A DNA stretch of 64,000 nucleotides from Sinorhizobium americanum (GTDB lineage: Bacteria; Pseudomonadota; Alphaproteobacteria; Rhizobiales; Rhizobiaceae), in assembly GCF_001651855.1 (NCBI RefSeq), contig NZ_LNQC01000047.1, positions 62,001 through 126,000 on the forward strand. The letters run 5' to 3'. Below, piece by piece: positions 39,540 to 49,699 of the stretch. A program made the position numbers and the translations under genes. Position 1 is the stretch's first letter. The number at the start of each line of letters is the position of its first letter. The notes beneath the pieces are model-generated. The model saw only the letters and a program-made list of their open reading frames with translations, had not been told where the DNA came from and did not search any database.

Positions 39540-39671
39540 GATCTGGCCGCGCCCTGCGGTTGCGCGAGGGCCTACGCTTCAATAGGGTCGCTCACGCCGG
39601 AAGTCTCCCCAATCCCGCGACTCGGACACAGGAGCCGAGCGACAGACCGAACTGAAACCGAAGGACATGCG

Positions 39672-39929
39672 ATGAAATATCTGCGTCTCACCCTCCTCTG
39701 CGCCGCGGCGCTTGCAGGCTGCACCGCCACGCCTGATCTCGAGCCGCTTCCCGGAAGCCTCACCTATGGGGAGACGGCCTCGTCGCGGAAGACCCAGGCG
39801 GCGCCCGGCGCGAAGATCCAGAACCGGTTCCTGCACGAGGGCAGAACGGTTTACGAGACCTACGAGGTCCAGCCGGACCACACCTACAAGCTCATCCGCC
39901 GCAGCGTGGTCGATTCCCTGGGCGACTGA
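39672..39929 (+). CDS. Small lipoprotein
   Basis: The 85-residue product has a lipobox: MKYLRLTLLCAAALAGCTAT, with Cys17 preceded by LAG, so it should be lipidated and exported. The mature part (about 68 residues, TPDLEPLPGSLTYGETASS, NRFLHEGRTVYETYEVQPD) has no family I recognise. It is 132 bp after the deformylase-like gene, and 7 bp downstream of its stop lies the stress-type promoter of the next gene. Confidence 0.75.
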   Translation: MKYLRLTLLCAAALAGCTATPDLEPLPGSLTYGETASSRKTQAAPGAKIQNRFLHEGRTVYETYEVQPDHTYKLIRRSVVDSLGD

Positions 39930-39936
39930 CCCTCTC

Positions 39937-39961
39937 GGAACATTGCGATGCCAAGCCCGTT
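39937..39961 (+). promoter_or_regulatory. RpoE2/EcfG-type promoter
   Basis: GGAAC (39937-39941) and CGTT (39958-39961) are 16 bp apart, matching the alphaproteobacterial general-stress sigma factor consensus. Transcription would start near 39970, about 20 bp before the ATG of the small membrane protein, and the site lies just behind the lipoprotein stop codon. Confidence 0.65.
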
Positions 39962-39989
39962 CTCCAGGGACAAACCAAGGAGAGATGCC

Positions 39990-40358
39990 ATGGCTAAATA
40001 TCTCGATGAACGCGGCGATCCGACAAGTGCTACGCACGACCCCGAGAGAAAGAGATTTTCGGCTGCGGAGGCAAAGCAGGGCCGCAGCGGCACGGCGATA
40101 TTGGCCGTACTCCTCGGCGGGCTCATGCTAGCCTTCGTCGCCTGGGGTGCGGTCGCAATCTGGGGCGAAGCCATCGACAGCGATCAGACGGCGGAAACGG
40201 AACAGATGCAGCCCGGACCTTCCACCGAGCAAACGGGCAGCGTCAATCAGGATCAATCCACGCCGGCGATACCGGCGCCGACCGACCGGGACCCGACCGC
40301 GCAAACCGGGACCGGCGGAGAAGTGCAGCAAGTCGCGCCCGACGGCACCGAGAAGTGA
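39990..40358 (+). CDS. Small membrane protein, probable stress-induced
   Basis: The 122-residue product has a charged N-terminus (MAKYLDERGDPTSATHDPER), one membrane helix (residues 36-58, AILAVLLGGLMLAFVAWGAV) and a Gln/Thr/Pro-rich tail (residues 64-122) with no cysteines. I do not recognise a family. The start at 39990 has a good Shine-Dalgarno (AAGGAGAG). An RpoE2-type promoter lies just upstream, so it should be induced in the general stress response. A strong palindrome follows its stop codon. Confidence 0.75.
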   Translation: MAKYLDERGDPTSATHDPERKRFSAAEAKQGRSGTAILAVLLGGLMLAFVAWGAVAIWGEAIDSDQTAETEQMQPGPSTEQTGSVNQDQSTPAIPAPTDRDPTAQTGTGGEVQQVAPDGTEK

Positions 40359-40372
40359 CCGCAGATCGGCCG

Positions 40373-40410
40373 GCATACGCGACGATCTCATCCAAGATCG
40401 TCGCGTATGC
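40373..40410. terminator. 16-bp palindrome between convergent genes
   Basis: A perfect 16-bp stem (40373-40388 with 40395-40410) with a 6-nt loop (CATCCA) sits between the stress membrane protein gene and the spoVR gene, whose 3' ends face each other. It probably terminates transcription in both directions, though neither side has a long T-run. Confidence 0.65.
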
Positions 40411-40431
40411 GCTTTGAGGGCAACGCGTCGG

Positions 40432-41985
40432 CTAATCTTCCTCTATATCCGCTGTCGAGCACTCGTAGAGCGTCTCGCCGGTTTCGGCCTCGACGCCGGC
40501 GAGGCTGACCTCATAACCCCACAGATGACGGACATGCCGCAGCGTCGCATCGCGGCTGGACTCCTCGAGAAGGACGCCGTTCTTGACATTGTGCTGCAGC
40601 CGTAGGTGGCGATCACCCAAAAGGTCGACGTCCATGACCTGAATGTCCGGTTGGTTGGCGCCAATGTCGTAGCTTCGAGCAAGCGCCGCCCGGATCGCCT
40701 CGTAACCGCGTTCGTTGTGAATCGAGGCAACCTCGCAATATTTCTCGTCCGCCTCGTCCGACAGCAGGAACAGCCTGAATTTGCGGATCAGCGCTGGGCT
40801 CAGATACTGCAGGATGAAGGACTCGTCGCGGTGGTTTGCCCAGGCATCCAGCAGCGTCTCACGCCAGTTGCCGCTGCCGGCGACGTCGGGAAACCAGTCG
40901 CGGTCTTCGGACGTCGGATCGACGCAGATCCGCTCGATGTCCTGCATCATGGCGAAGCCGAGTGCATAAGGGTTGATCCCGGGAAAGCGCGGATCGTCGA
41001 AGGAGGGCTGGAAGACGACGTTGGTGTGGCTCTGGAGGATCTCCAGCATCGCGCCTTCGGTTATTCTCCCCTGGTCGAAGAGAGTGTTCATGATCGTGTA
41101 GTGAACGAAGGTCGCGCATCCCTCGTTCATCACCTTGGTCTGCCGCTGCGGATAGAAATACTGGGCGATGACGCGGACGATCCGCAGGATTTCGCGCTGC
41201 CAAGGTTCGAGGATCAGGCTGGTCTTCTCGAGAAAGTAGAGCAGATTCTCATCCGGCAGGTTGAGCGCCTTCTTGCGCTCCGAAACGTCGCGCTCGACGG
41301 CGTCCGGATCGCTGCTCTCGCCTGTCGTCGGCAGCGTCCGCCACAGGTCGCTATAGGTCTGCTCCTCGTATTCCAGTCTTTCGCGCATCCGTTCCCGCTC
41401 CTTTTCCGACGACAGCCTCGGCGGCCGGCGGTAGCGGAAGACGCCCTGATCCATGAGCGCATGGGCGGAGTCGAGGATTGCCTCCACGGCGGTCGTCCCG
41501 TAGCGCTCCTCGCATTTGGTGATGTATTTCTTGGCGAACTCCATGTAGCTCAAGATGGCGCTGGCATCGGTCCATTGCCGGAACAGGTAATTGTTCTTGA
41601 AGAAGTGGTTGTGGCCAAAAGCCGCGTGCGCCGTCACCAGGGCCTGCATGGCCATGGTATTTTCTTCCATCAGGTAGGTGATGCAGGGATTGGAGTTGAT
41701 GACCAGCTCATAGGCAAGGCCGCGCCTGCCTCTGCGATAAAGGTGGTCCTCGAAGACGAAGCGCTTTCCGAAGGACCAGTGCTGGTACATCAACGGCATG
41801 CCGACGGAAGAATAGGCGTCGAGCATCTGTTCGGAAGAGATGATCTCGAGCTGGTTCGGATAGACGTCGAGGCCGAGATCATCGAGCGCGACGGTCTCGA
41901 TCGCGTCGTAGGTGCGCGAAAGCGTCTCGAAATTCCAGTCGGAGCCCTGAAACAGCAGGTTTGAAGCCGCACCCTTTTTTGGCAT
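40432..41985 (-). CDS. SpoVR family protein
   Basis: The 517-residue product belongs to the SpoVR family: SDWNFETLSRTYDAIETVALDDLGLDVYPNQLEIISSEQMLDAY, INSNPCITYLMEENTMAMQALVTAHAAFGHNHFFKNNYLF and VMNEGCATFVHYTIMNTLFD. The His/Glu-rich blocks suggest a metal site. SpoVR was named for a sporulation defect in Bacillus, but this organism is not a spore former; in proteobacteria it is paired with PrkA and DUF444 proteins. Here it is the last gene of the prkA-DUF444-spoVR cluster, 15 bp after the DUF444 stop. Confidence 0.95.
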   Translation of the reverse strand: MPKKGAASNLLFQGSDWNFETLSRTYDAIETVALDDLGLDVYPNQLEIISSEQMLDAYSSVGMPLMYQHWSFGKRFVFEDHLYRRGRRGLAYELVINSNPCITYLMEENTMAMQALVTAHAAFGHNHFFKNNYLFRQWTDASAILSYMEFAKKYITKCEERYGTTAVEAILDSAHALMDQGVFRYRRPPRLSSEKERERMRERLEYEEQTYSDLWRTLPTTGESSDPDAVERDVSERKKALNLPDENLLYFLEKTSLILEPWQREILRIVRVIAQYFYPQRQTKVMNEGCATFVHYTIMNTLFDQGRITEGAMLEILQSHTNVVFQPSFDDPRFPGINPYALGFAMMQDIERICVDPTSEDRDWFPDVAGSGNWRETLLDAWANHRDESFILQYLSPALIRKFRLFLLSDEADEKYCEVASIHNERGYEAIRAALARSYDIGANQPDIQVMDVDLLGDRHLRLQHNVKNGVLLEESSRDATLRHVRHLWGYEVSLAGVEAETGETLYECSTADIEED

Positions 41986-42000
41986 CCCGGTCGCCTCTCC

Positions 42001-43314
42001 CTAACGCGCTTGCACAGCCGGCTGTTTGCCGAAGAGTTTCCGGAAGACGGGATAAATGTCCGCAGGCTTGGCGATGCGGGTCATCTGGAAATTCGGCCAT
42101 TCGCCATCGACCGTGCGATAGGCGCGCCAGAGCGAGGTGCCGTTGTCGGTAGTGCCGAAAATCTCCGTCTCGCGCTCGTCGATGATCTCGACATAGGCGT
42201 AATACTGGCAGAGCCGCATTAAATCATCGTGCAGCAGCGACGCGCACCGCTCCGAGTCGCCTGAGATGTTCTCGCCGTCCGAAGCCTGGGCGGCATAGAT
42301 GTTCCATTCGCGGGCCGGATAGCGCTCCCGAATGACCCGGAGCATCTCCTCGAGCGCCGTCGAGACAATCGTGCCGCCGCTCTGCTTGCTGTAGAAGAAG
42401 GTGTTCTCATCCACCTCGCCCGCCTCGTCCGTGTGGCGAATGAAGACGATGTCGATCCTGTCGTAGCGCCGCTTCAGGAAAAGATGCAGCAGCACGAAGA
42501 ACCGCTTCGCAAGGTCCTTCTCGCGTTCGCCCATGGACGCGGAAACATCCATAAGGCAGAACATCACGGCGCTGGCATTCGGCAGCGGCTGCGGCTCGAA
42601 GCGGTTGAAGCGGATGTCGACCGGATCGACATAGGGAATGCGCCGACGCCGCCGTTCCAGCTTTTCGAGCTTCTGGCGCAGTTCCTCGAGGTCCTGCTGG
42701 TGCTTTGCACCGGCCCTGGGCTCCGCCTCCAGCCTGGCGATCTCCTCGGCAATCGCTTCCATTTCCTTTCGCCCCGGCCGGTGGAGGGCGATGCGGCGGC
42801 CGAAGCTGTTGCGCATCGTCCGGCCGACATTGATGTTCGTGGGCGAACCGGTCGCCGCAAAGCCCGCCCGACGCCGCTTGAAGGCGACGGACTCCTTGAG
42901 GTTGAGCTTGACCATGTCGGGAAGTTCCAGGTCCTCGAAGAAGAGGTCGAGCACCTCCTCGCGCGACAGCACGAATTGAAATTCGTCCTCGCTCCGCCCG
43001 GTGCCGGCGCCAGCGCCCGTGGCACCCCCGCCGGAAGCCCGCTTCGGCAGACGATCGCCCGCCGCGAACTCTCGATTGCCGGGCAGGACATATTTCCTTT
43101 CGCCCGTGTCGCCGGCCGGCTGGAAGGTCGGCTCGTTGACGCCGCGGGCAGGCATCGAGACGTTGTGATCAGCGTCGACGTCGGCGATCTTGCCCGACTT
43201 GACCTGTTCCTTGATGGCCCGTTTCAGTTCCTCGCGCGCGCGCTTCAGGAAGCGCTGCCTGTTACCGAGACTCTTGTCCTTCGGGTTAAGGCGGCGGTCG
43301 ATAAAGTTCGGCAT
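42001..43314 (-). CDS. DUF444 (YeaH/YhbH) VWA-like protein
   Basis: The 437-residue product is a DUF444 protein with a von Willebrand A-like fold. The N-terminus (IDRRLNPKDKSLGNRQRFLKRA) is the family's conserved start, and VMFCLMDVSASMGEREKDLAKRFF carries the MIDAS-type DxSxS. YAAQASDGENISGDS continues the metal site. It lies between prkA and spoVR with gaps of 24 and 15 bp, so the three are one operon. In enterobacteria the homologous yeaG-yeaH pair is coexpressed in nutrient stress; a mechanism is not established. Confidence 0.95.
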   Translation of the reverse strand: MPNFIDRRLNPKDKSLGNRQRFLKRAREELKRAIKEQVKSGKIADVDADHNVSMPARGVNEPTFQPAGDTGERKYVLPGNREFAAGDRLPKRASGGGATGAGAGTGRSEDEFQFVLSREEVLDLFFEDLELPDMVKLNLKESVAFKRRRAGFAATGSPTNINVGRTMRNSFGRRIALHRPGRKEMEAIAEEIARLEAEPRAGAKHQQDLEELRQKLEKLERRRRRIPYVDPVDIRFNRFEPQPLPNASAVMFCLMDVSASMGEREKDLAKRFFVLLHLFLKRRYDRIDIVFIRHTDEAGEVDENTFFYSKQSGGTIVSTALEEMLRVIRERYPAREWNIYAAQASDGENISGDSERCASLLHDDLMRLCQYYAYVEIIDERETEIFGTTDNGTSLWRAYRTVDGEWPNFQMTRIAKPADIYPVFRKLFGKQPAVQAR

Positions 43315-43338
43315 ATGCTGCCCCCTGCTAACCGCACC

Positions 43339-45288
43339 TCAGCCCGCCTTGTTGACGCGCATGTACCAGTCGACCAATCGACGCACCTGCCGTTCGGTGT
43401 AGCCGCGCTCTTTCATGCGCTGGACGAATTCGGCATGCTGCTTCTCGGTCGCGCTGTCCTTCTTGGAACCGAAGCTGATCACCGGCAGCAGGTCCTCGAC
43501 CTGACCGAACATGCGCTTCTCGATGACTTCCCTGAGCTTCTCGTAGCTCGTCCAGGAGGGATTGCGCCCATGATTCTTGGCGCGAGCCCGCAGGGTGAAC
43601 TTGACGACCTCGTTGCGGAAGTCCTTCGGGTTGGCAATGCCCGCCGGCTTTTCGATCTGAGACAGCTCACTGTCGAGGATCTTGCGGTTGAGAATCTGCC
43701 CCGTGTCGGGGTCCTTGAAGTCCTGGTCCTCAAGCCATGCGTCGGCATAGGCGATGTAGCGGTCGAAGAGGTTCTGGCCGTATTCGCTGTAGGATTCCAG
43801 ATAGGCTTTCTGGATTTCATGGCCGATGAACTCGGCATAGCGGCTGGCGAGTTCCGACTTGATGAAGTCGAGATAGGCCGCTTCCGTTTCCTTCGCGAAC
43901 TGCTCGCGCTTGATGGCCTGTTCCATGATGTACATCAGGTGGACGGGATCGGCTGAAACCTCCTTCGTATCGTAGTTGAAGGTTTCCGACAGAACCTTGA
44001 ACGCGAAACGCGTGCTGACGCCGGTCATGGCTTCATCGACGCCGGCGGCATCGCGATATTCCTGCACCGAGCGCGCCTTCGGATCGACATCCTTGAGGTT
44101 CTCGCCGTCATAGACACGCATCTTCGTGTAGAGCGACGAGTTCTCGTGGGGGACGAGCCGGGTGGAGACCGTGAAGCGGCTCAGTATCTCCAGCACCTCC
44201 GGCGCGCAAGGATTGTTGAAGAGCTCGCTCTCGCGGAGAAGCTTCTCATAGATCATCTTCTCTTCGGTGACGCGCAGGCAATAGGGAACCTTGACCACCA
44301 AAATGCGGTCGAGGAACGCCTCGTTGTTGCGATTGTTCTTGAACTGCAGCCATTCCGATTCGTTCGAGTGCGCCAGGATCGTGCCCTGATAGGGGAAGGC
44401 ACCGAAGTTTTCCGTGCCATTGTAGCTGCCCTCCTGCGTCGCCGTCAGCAGCGGGTGCAGGACCTTGATCGGAGCCTTGAACATCTCCACGAATTCAAGC
44501 AGGCCCTGCGTCGTGCGGTTCAGGCCGCCGCTATAGGAATAGGCATCCGGGTCCGCCTGGCTGTAGTTTTCCAGCTGGCGGATGTCGACCTTGCCGACCA
44601 GCGAGGAGACGTCCTGGTTGTTCTCGTCGCCGGGCTCCGTCTTGGCGATGCCGATCTGACGCAGGCGCGAGGGGGTCAGCTTGACGACGCTGAATTTCGA
44701 TATGTCGCCTCCGACCTCGTCGAGCCGCTTTGAGGCCCAGGGCGAAATCAGGCCGGTCAGCCGTCGCCTTGCGATACCGTATTTGTCCTCGAGCAGGTCG
44801 GCCATGCGCTCGGGGTGAAACAGGCCCAGGGGCGACTCGAAGACCGGGCTGATCTTGCCGTCGACCATGAGCGTATAGATCGGCCGCTGCTCCATGAGCT
44901 TCTTCAGCCGCTCCGCAAGCGACGACTTACCGCCGCCGACCGGACCGAGCAGGTAGAGAATCTGCTTGCGCTCCTCGAGACCCTGGGCAGCGTAGCGGAA
45001 GTAACCGACGATCCGCTCGATCGTGTCTTCCATGCCGAAGAAATCGGAGAAGGCCGGATAAATTTTGATGGTTCGGTTTGCGAAGATTCGGCCGAGACGC
45101 TCGTCAGCACTGGTATCGACGAGAACCGGCTCTCCAATGGCATCCACCATCCGCTCCTGCGCGGTGGCGTACATGCTCTTGTCGTCGCGACATGCGAGGA
45201 GATATTCCTGTAGACTTATCTCTTCTTGCGCTGCACTCGAATAGATCTCCGAAAAGAGGTCGAAGACGTCAGATTCACTCCTTTGCAT
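43339..45288 (-). CDS. prkA: PrkA family serine protein kinase (YeaG-like AAA+ protein)
   Basis: The 649-residue protein is a PrkA/YeaG homologue: an AAA+ domain with Walker A at residues 115-122 (GPVGGGKS), then NRTTQGLLEFVEMFKAPIKVLHPLL, GTILAHSNESEWLQFKNN and SRFTVSTRLVPHENSSLYTKMRVY. The C-terminal third holds the reported kinase-like region. PrkA has been described as a serine kinase and, more recently, as having protease activity. The ATG at 45288 has a clear Shine-Dalgarno (GGGAGAG); the open frame extends to 45336. An RpoE2-type promoter lies about 70 bp upstream. Confidence 0.96.
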   Translation of the reverse strand: MQRSESDVFDLFSEIYSSAAQEEISLQEYLLACRDDKSMYATAQERMVDAIGEPVLVDTSADERLGRIFANRTIKIYPAFSDFFGMEDTIERIVGYFRYAAQGLEERKQILYLLGPVGGGKSSLAERLKKLMEQRPIYTLMVDGKISPVFESPLGLFHPERMADLLEDKYGIARRRLTGLISPWASKRLDEVGGDISKFSVVKLTPSRLRQIGIAKTEPGDENNQDVSSLVGKVDIRQLENYSQADPDAYSYSGGLNRTTQGLLEFVEMFKAPIKVLHPLLTATQEGSYNGTENFGAFPYQGTILAHSNESEWLQFKNNRNNEAFLDRILVVKVPYCLRVTEEKMIYEKLLRESELFNNPCAPEVLEILSRFTVSTRLVPHENSSLYTKMRVYDGENLKDVDPKARSVQEYRDAAGVDEAMTGVSTRFAFKVLSETFNYDTKEVSADPVHLMYIMEQAIKREQFAKETEAAYLDFIKSELASRYAEFIGHEIQKAYLESYSEYGQNLFDRYIAYADAWLEDQDFKDPDTGQILNRKILDSELSQIEKPAGIANPKDFRNEVVKFTLRARAKNHGRNPSWTSYEKLREVIEKRMFGQVEDLLPVISFGSKKDSATEKQHAEFVQRMKERGYTERQVRRLVDWYMRVNKAG

Positions 45289-45355
45289 CGTGCTCTCCCG
45301 CGGCAAGCCGCTTGGTTGAACCGGGATCGCTGCCAATCGGCTATTGCTTCAAGTG

Positions 45356-45380
45356 AACGGTTTCCTGACTTCAAAGTTCC
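45356..45380 (-). promoter_or_regulatory. RpoE2/EcfG-type promoter of the prkA operon
   Basis: Read on the minus strand, GGAAC (45380-45376) and CGTT (45359-45356) are 16 bp apart, exactly the general-stress sigma consensus. The expected start site near 45349 gives a 5' UTR of about 60 nt before the prkA ATG at 45288. The match is exact in all nine consensus positions. Confidence 0.7.
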
Positions 45381-45782
45381 TTCTTAACCGACACTGCAAG
45401 CGAATGCCGAAGCAGCAGCTCACGACGACATCCGCACATCAGTTCGGGACCGATCGATCGGCGCCTTAATCCAAGGATCGAGGACGCCATTCCGCAAGAC
45501 TCGTCGCTCTGTCACCCCATCATGCCGGCGCTTCTCGCGAATCCGTCATGACAATAGGAGCATAACCAAAACCCGGCCTTTCGCCGACTTTTTTTTTAGG
45601 ATTTCACGAATTTAGCGGTAAACAATGTTGTGTAGGGACGGTGACATCGTGAGTAGCCTAGCCGGGCGCTGTCTAACGATTCCGGGAGGGAAACGACGCC
45701 CGGAGGGAGCAGTGCGCGCGGCGGCGATTTGGCAACCGAGCCTGTCGATCGCCTCCGGCGGCGAATGCCTGAAAAATAAAAA
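45381..45782. other. Intergenic region, no gene recognised
   Basis: Between the prkA promoter and the tRNA-Leu terminator lie 400 bp without a gene I can support. A short GC hairpin (CGGC/GCCG at 45574-45586) followed by ten Ts near 45589-45598 could be a weak plus-strand terminator. A CGGGCG/CGCCCG inverted repeat lies near 45663-45714. Confidence 0.45.
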
Positions 45783-45808
45783 CCCCGTTCAACCATCAGG
45801 TTACGGGG
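45783..45808 (-). terminator. Rho-independent terminator of tRNA-Leu
   Basis: CCCCGT (45783-45788) pairs with ACGGGG (45803-45808), with an inner AACC/GGTT extension; on the minus strand the stem is followed by TTTTTATTTTT. It starts 15 bp beyond the CCA end of the tRNA. Confidence 0.85.
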
Positions 45809-45823
45809 CCTTCTTAATCTTGA

Positions 45824-45908
45824 TGGTGCGGTCGAGAAGACTCGAACTTCCACGGGTTGCCCCACAGCGACCTCAACGCTGCGCGTCTACCAATTCCGCC
45901 ACGACCGC
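45824..45908 (-). tRNA. tRNA-Leu (anticodon GAG)
   Basis: The 85-nt gene folds as a class II tRNA. Acceptor arms GCGGTCG/CGACCGC pair perfectly, the anticodon stem CAGCG/CGCTG closes the loop TTGAGGT (anticodon GAG, reading CUC/CUU), the T-loop is TTCGAGT and there is a variable arm of leucine type. The 3' CCA is encoded (45824-45826 on the minus strand). A terminator follows. Confidence 0.96.
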
Positions 45909-46104
45909 ATCGTGGTAGGTGCCGATTGCGTCGGCGGGGCTGCATGTAGCAAAAGGATTCAGGGTGCACAAGGGTAAGACGACAGAAATTTGACGGGAAA
46001 CGGAACTATTTCCGCGCCCCCTCCGCGAAGCACTGGAAACGCTGGACTCTTGCCGCGCGCGGCCCCATGTACAGGCCGGAAAAAATTACCAAACGGGCTT
46101 TCCC

Positions 46105-46824
46105 ATGCAGCGTGAAAATCTCAGCCAGACCATGTTTGCGGTGCCGGAATCGCCGCCGGTGCGCTGGCGCATCGCTCCCTCCCTCGTCGACTATCCACAG
46201 GCAGTCGAGACGATGGAGCGGGAGGCGGCCGCGATAGCGGACGGCACGGCCGACGAACTGGTCTGGTTGGTCGAGCACCCGCCCCTCTACACCGCCGGAA
46301 CAAGTGCGAATGACACCGACTTGGTAACGCCCGGACGCTTCCCCGTATTCGCAACCGGTCGCGGCGGCGAATACACCTATCACGGCCCGGGTCAGCGGGT
46401 CGTCTATGTGATGCTCGACCTGAAGCGCCGACGCCAGGACGTTCGTGGTTTCGTCGCCGCCCTCGAAAGCGTCGTCATCGCAACGCTCGATTCGATGAAC
46501 ATCAAGGGTGAGCGCCGCGAGGATCGAGTCGGCGTCTGGGTGCGCCGCCCGGAAAAGCAGCCGCTTCCCGACGGGTCGATGGCCGAGGACAAGATCGCCG
46601 CCATCGGCATCCGGCTGCGCAGATGGGTAAGCTTCCACGGCTTCTCGCTGAACGTCGATCCCGATCTCGACCATTTCGACGGCATCGTGCCCTGCGGCAT
46701 CCGCGATTACGGCGTGACCAGCCTCGTCGACCTGGGTCTGCCGGTCATGATCACCGACGTGGACATACGGATCAGGGAAGCCTTCGAGGCGGTTTTCGGA
46801 CCGACGCGCAGCGATTACGAATAA
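46105..46824 (+). CDS. lipB: Lipoyl(octanoyl) transferase
   Basis: LipB moves octanoate from acyl carrier protein to the lipoyl domains of 2-oxoacid dehydrogenases, ahead of LipA. The 239-residue product shows [40 protein letters not shown], the catalytic Lys163 ([20 protein letters not shown]) and Cys197 ([13 protein letters not shown]). Length is standard. It is convergent with the frameshifted EamA transporter gene, 11 bp apart, and 196 bp from the divergent tRNA gene. Confidence 0.97.
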   Translation: MQRENLSQTMFAVPESPPVRWRIAPSLVDYPQAVETMEREAAAIADGTADELVWLVEHPPLYTAGTSANDTDLVTPGRFPVFATGRGGEYTYHGPGQRVVYVMLDLKRRRQDVRGFVAALESVVIATLDSMNIKGERREDRVGVWVRRPEKQPLPDGSMAEDKIAAIGIRLRRWVSFHGFSLNVDPDLDHFDGIVPCGIRDYGVTSLVDLGLPVMITDVDIRIREAFEAVFGPTRSDYE

Positions 46825-46835
46825 CCGAAATCGAG

Positions 46836-47779
46836 TTAATCGAGCTTCCGCTTTTCCCTCTCGCGCCAGATGATGAACAGCCCGGAGCCGACGATGACGC
46901 CAATGCCGAGCCATCTGGACGGCGTCGGAAAATCGCCGAACACAAGATACCCGAGCGCTGTCGCGGAAACGATCTCGAAATAGTGGAATGGCGCCAGGAG
47001 CGACAGCGGCGCCAGGCGGAAGGCCTTCACGACGAGCAAATGGCCATAGCCCGAAATTGTGCCGAGAGCGATCACGAGTATCCAGCCGAGCCCCGATCGC
47101 GGCAGCGACGGCTCGAAATCGACTGCACCCATGCCGTTGCCGACCGCGATGACCGCCACCATGAAGAACGTCCCGCCGATTCCGGCTGTCGTCTGCATGG
47201 CGAGCGGCGAATCGGCACTGCCGACCGCGCGGTTGAGGAAGAGGTAACAGGCGAACAGGAAGGCGCAGGCCATCGGCAGAAGCGCGGTCAGGCCGAAGAC
47301 GGCGAAGCTCGGCTGGATGACGATCATCGCACCGCCGAAGCCGATGGCGATCGCGGTCCATCGCCGCCAACCGACCCTCTCGCGCAGGATCAATGCCGAC
47401 AGGCAGGTGAGGATGAAGGGCTCGACGAAATAGATAGCGAAGGCATCGGCAAGCGGCATGTACTTCACGGATACGAAGAACAGCAGGGCGGCCGCGGCAA
47501 GCAGCACACCGCGCAAAAGGTTCGGCCAAAGCCGCTTCGGATAGATCGCCTGCAACCCGCCCGCCGCCAGCAGCAGCGGAACGACCGAGACGAGCTGAAA
47601 GAAGAAGCGGTAGAGGTCACCTGTCCCGGCGACATGCCCTCGTGGACCGCCATGTACTTCGCGATAGCGTCCATACAGGGCAGGATGAGCATGGCGAACA
47701 GCATGATCGTCACGCCTTGCATCACCGCGCCGCGCGGAGCGTCGGCCGTTTGCGCAAATCCGTTCACGGGCAATTCCAA
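46836..47779 (-). pseudogene. EamA/DMT family transporter with a single-base frameshift
   Basis: A ten-helix drug/metabolite exporter of the EamA type is split between two frames. Residues up to MAVHEGMSPGQVT read from the ATG at 47779, and YRFFFQLVSVVPLLLAAGGLQ onward read in another frame to the stop at 46836. The change lies at about 47614-47617, where GTGACCTCTACCGC is found and GTGACCTTCTACCGC would restore the frame. The length is 944 bp, one short of a multiple of three. It is either a true inactivation or a sequencing error; if repaired the product would be 314 residues. Confidence 0.88.
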
Positions 47780-48005
47780 TTCGATGCCGAAGGTCGGGCC
47801 TGAGCCTAACCTGTTTCATCGCGGTTTCAACGCCCGGCAGCGGATAATCGCCCAGGCACAGAACGAGCCGCATTTGGCTGTGTTTATGACGCTCCGGAGT
47901 GCTCCGCCCGGGAAGGAATGCCGATAAGCTCGGCCTAGCTTCGCCCCGCAGGCAATCGATCACCGTGTGGGCGTCGAAGATGTCAGGTGAAGAGGAGAGC
48001 GAACC

Positions 48006-48398
48006 ATGCGCTTATCCACCGAAACCGTGATCGCGCGCCTGCGCCAAACAGGAGACGGCGACACGCTGGGCGGCCGTATCTGGAGAGCGCGCGACGCGGC
48101 AAGGTTTTCGATCAAGGAACTGGCAAGCAGGCTCGGCGTGCGCAGCGAAACGATATCCGCCTGGGAGCGCGACCGTGCCGAGCCCCGCACAAACCGGCTC
48201 TTCATGCTCGCCTCCATACTCGGTGTCACGCCAGCCTGGCTGATTGCCGGGATCGGCCGTGCCCCTGACGAAGGTCCGTCTCATTCGCATGCCGCGCTTC
48301 GCGAGCAACTCGAGCTTGTCAAAAGGCTCCACGAGCAAACGGGGGAAGCGATCGCGGCGCTCGAGAGCGAATTGGAACGGATCGAGGAAAATTTCTGA
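48006..48398 (+). CDS. XRE family (Cro/CI-type) transcriptional regulator
   Basis: The 130-residue protein has one helix-turn-helix near residues 26-75 (FSIKELASRLGVRSETISAWERDRAEPRTNRLFMLASILGVTPAWLIAG) and a coiled-coil-like C-terminus (LREQLELVKRLHEQTGEAIAALESELERIEENF). Such short XRE proteins bind DNA as dimers. The target is unknown. It lies 97 bp upstream of the frmA gene on the same strand and could control it, but no operator was identified. Confidence 0.9.
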   Translation: MRLSTETVIARLRQTGDGDTLGGRIWRARDAARFSIKELASRLGVRSETISAWERDRAEPRTNRLFMLASILGVTPAWLIAGIGRAPDEGPSHSHAALREQLELVKRLHEQTGEAIAALESELERIEENF

Positions 48399-48495
48399 TA
48401 GGTCATGTATTTTCAGCTTACGCGCGCCGCCTGCCGTTGTATTGACGATTGCAGGACGATCGCCGAACAGTTGCGGAATTCGAGGGAGAAGAAAA

Positions 48496-49623
<1,128 letters not shown>

Positions 49624-49699
49624 GTTCACATCAAGGATCAAGGAAGCGCCGGAACCACTCGAAATCCGGCGCTCTCCGCGGCTGCAGCGAATCGCAATC

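Noticed and set aside
45574-45598. Plus-strand terminator (CGGC/GCCG plus ten Ts) ahead of the tRNA gene
   Set aside because: The stem is only 4 bp and there is no gene before it on the plus strand, so I did not list it as a terminator.
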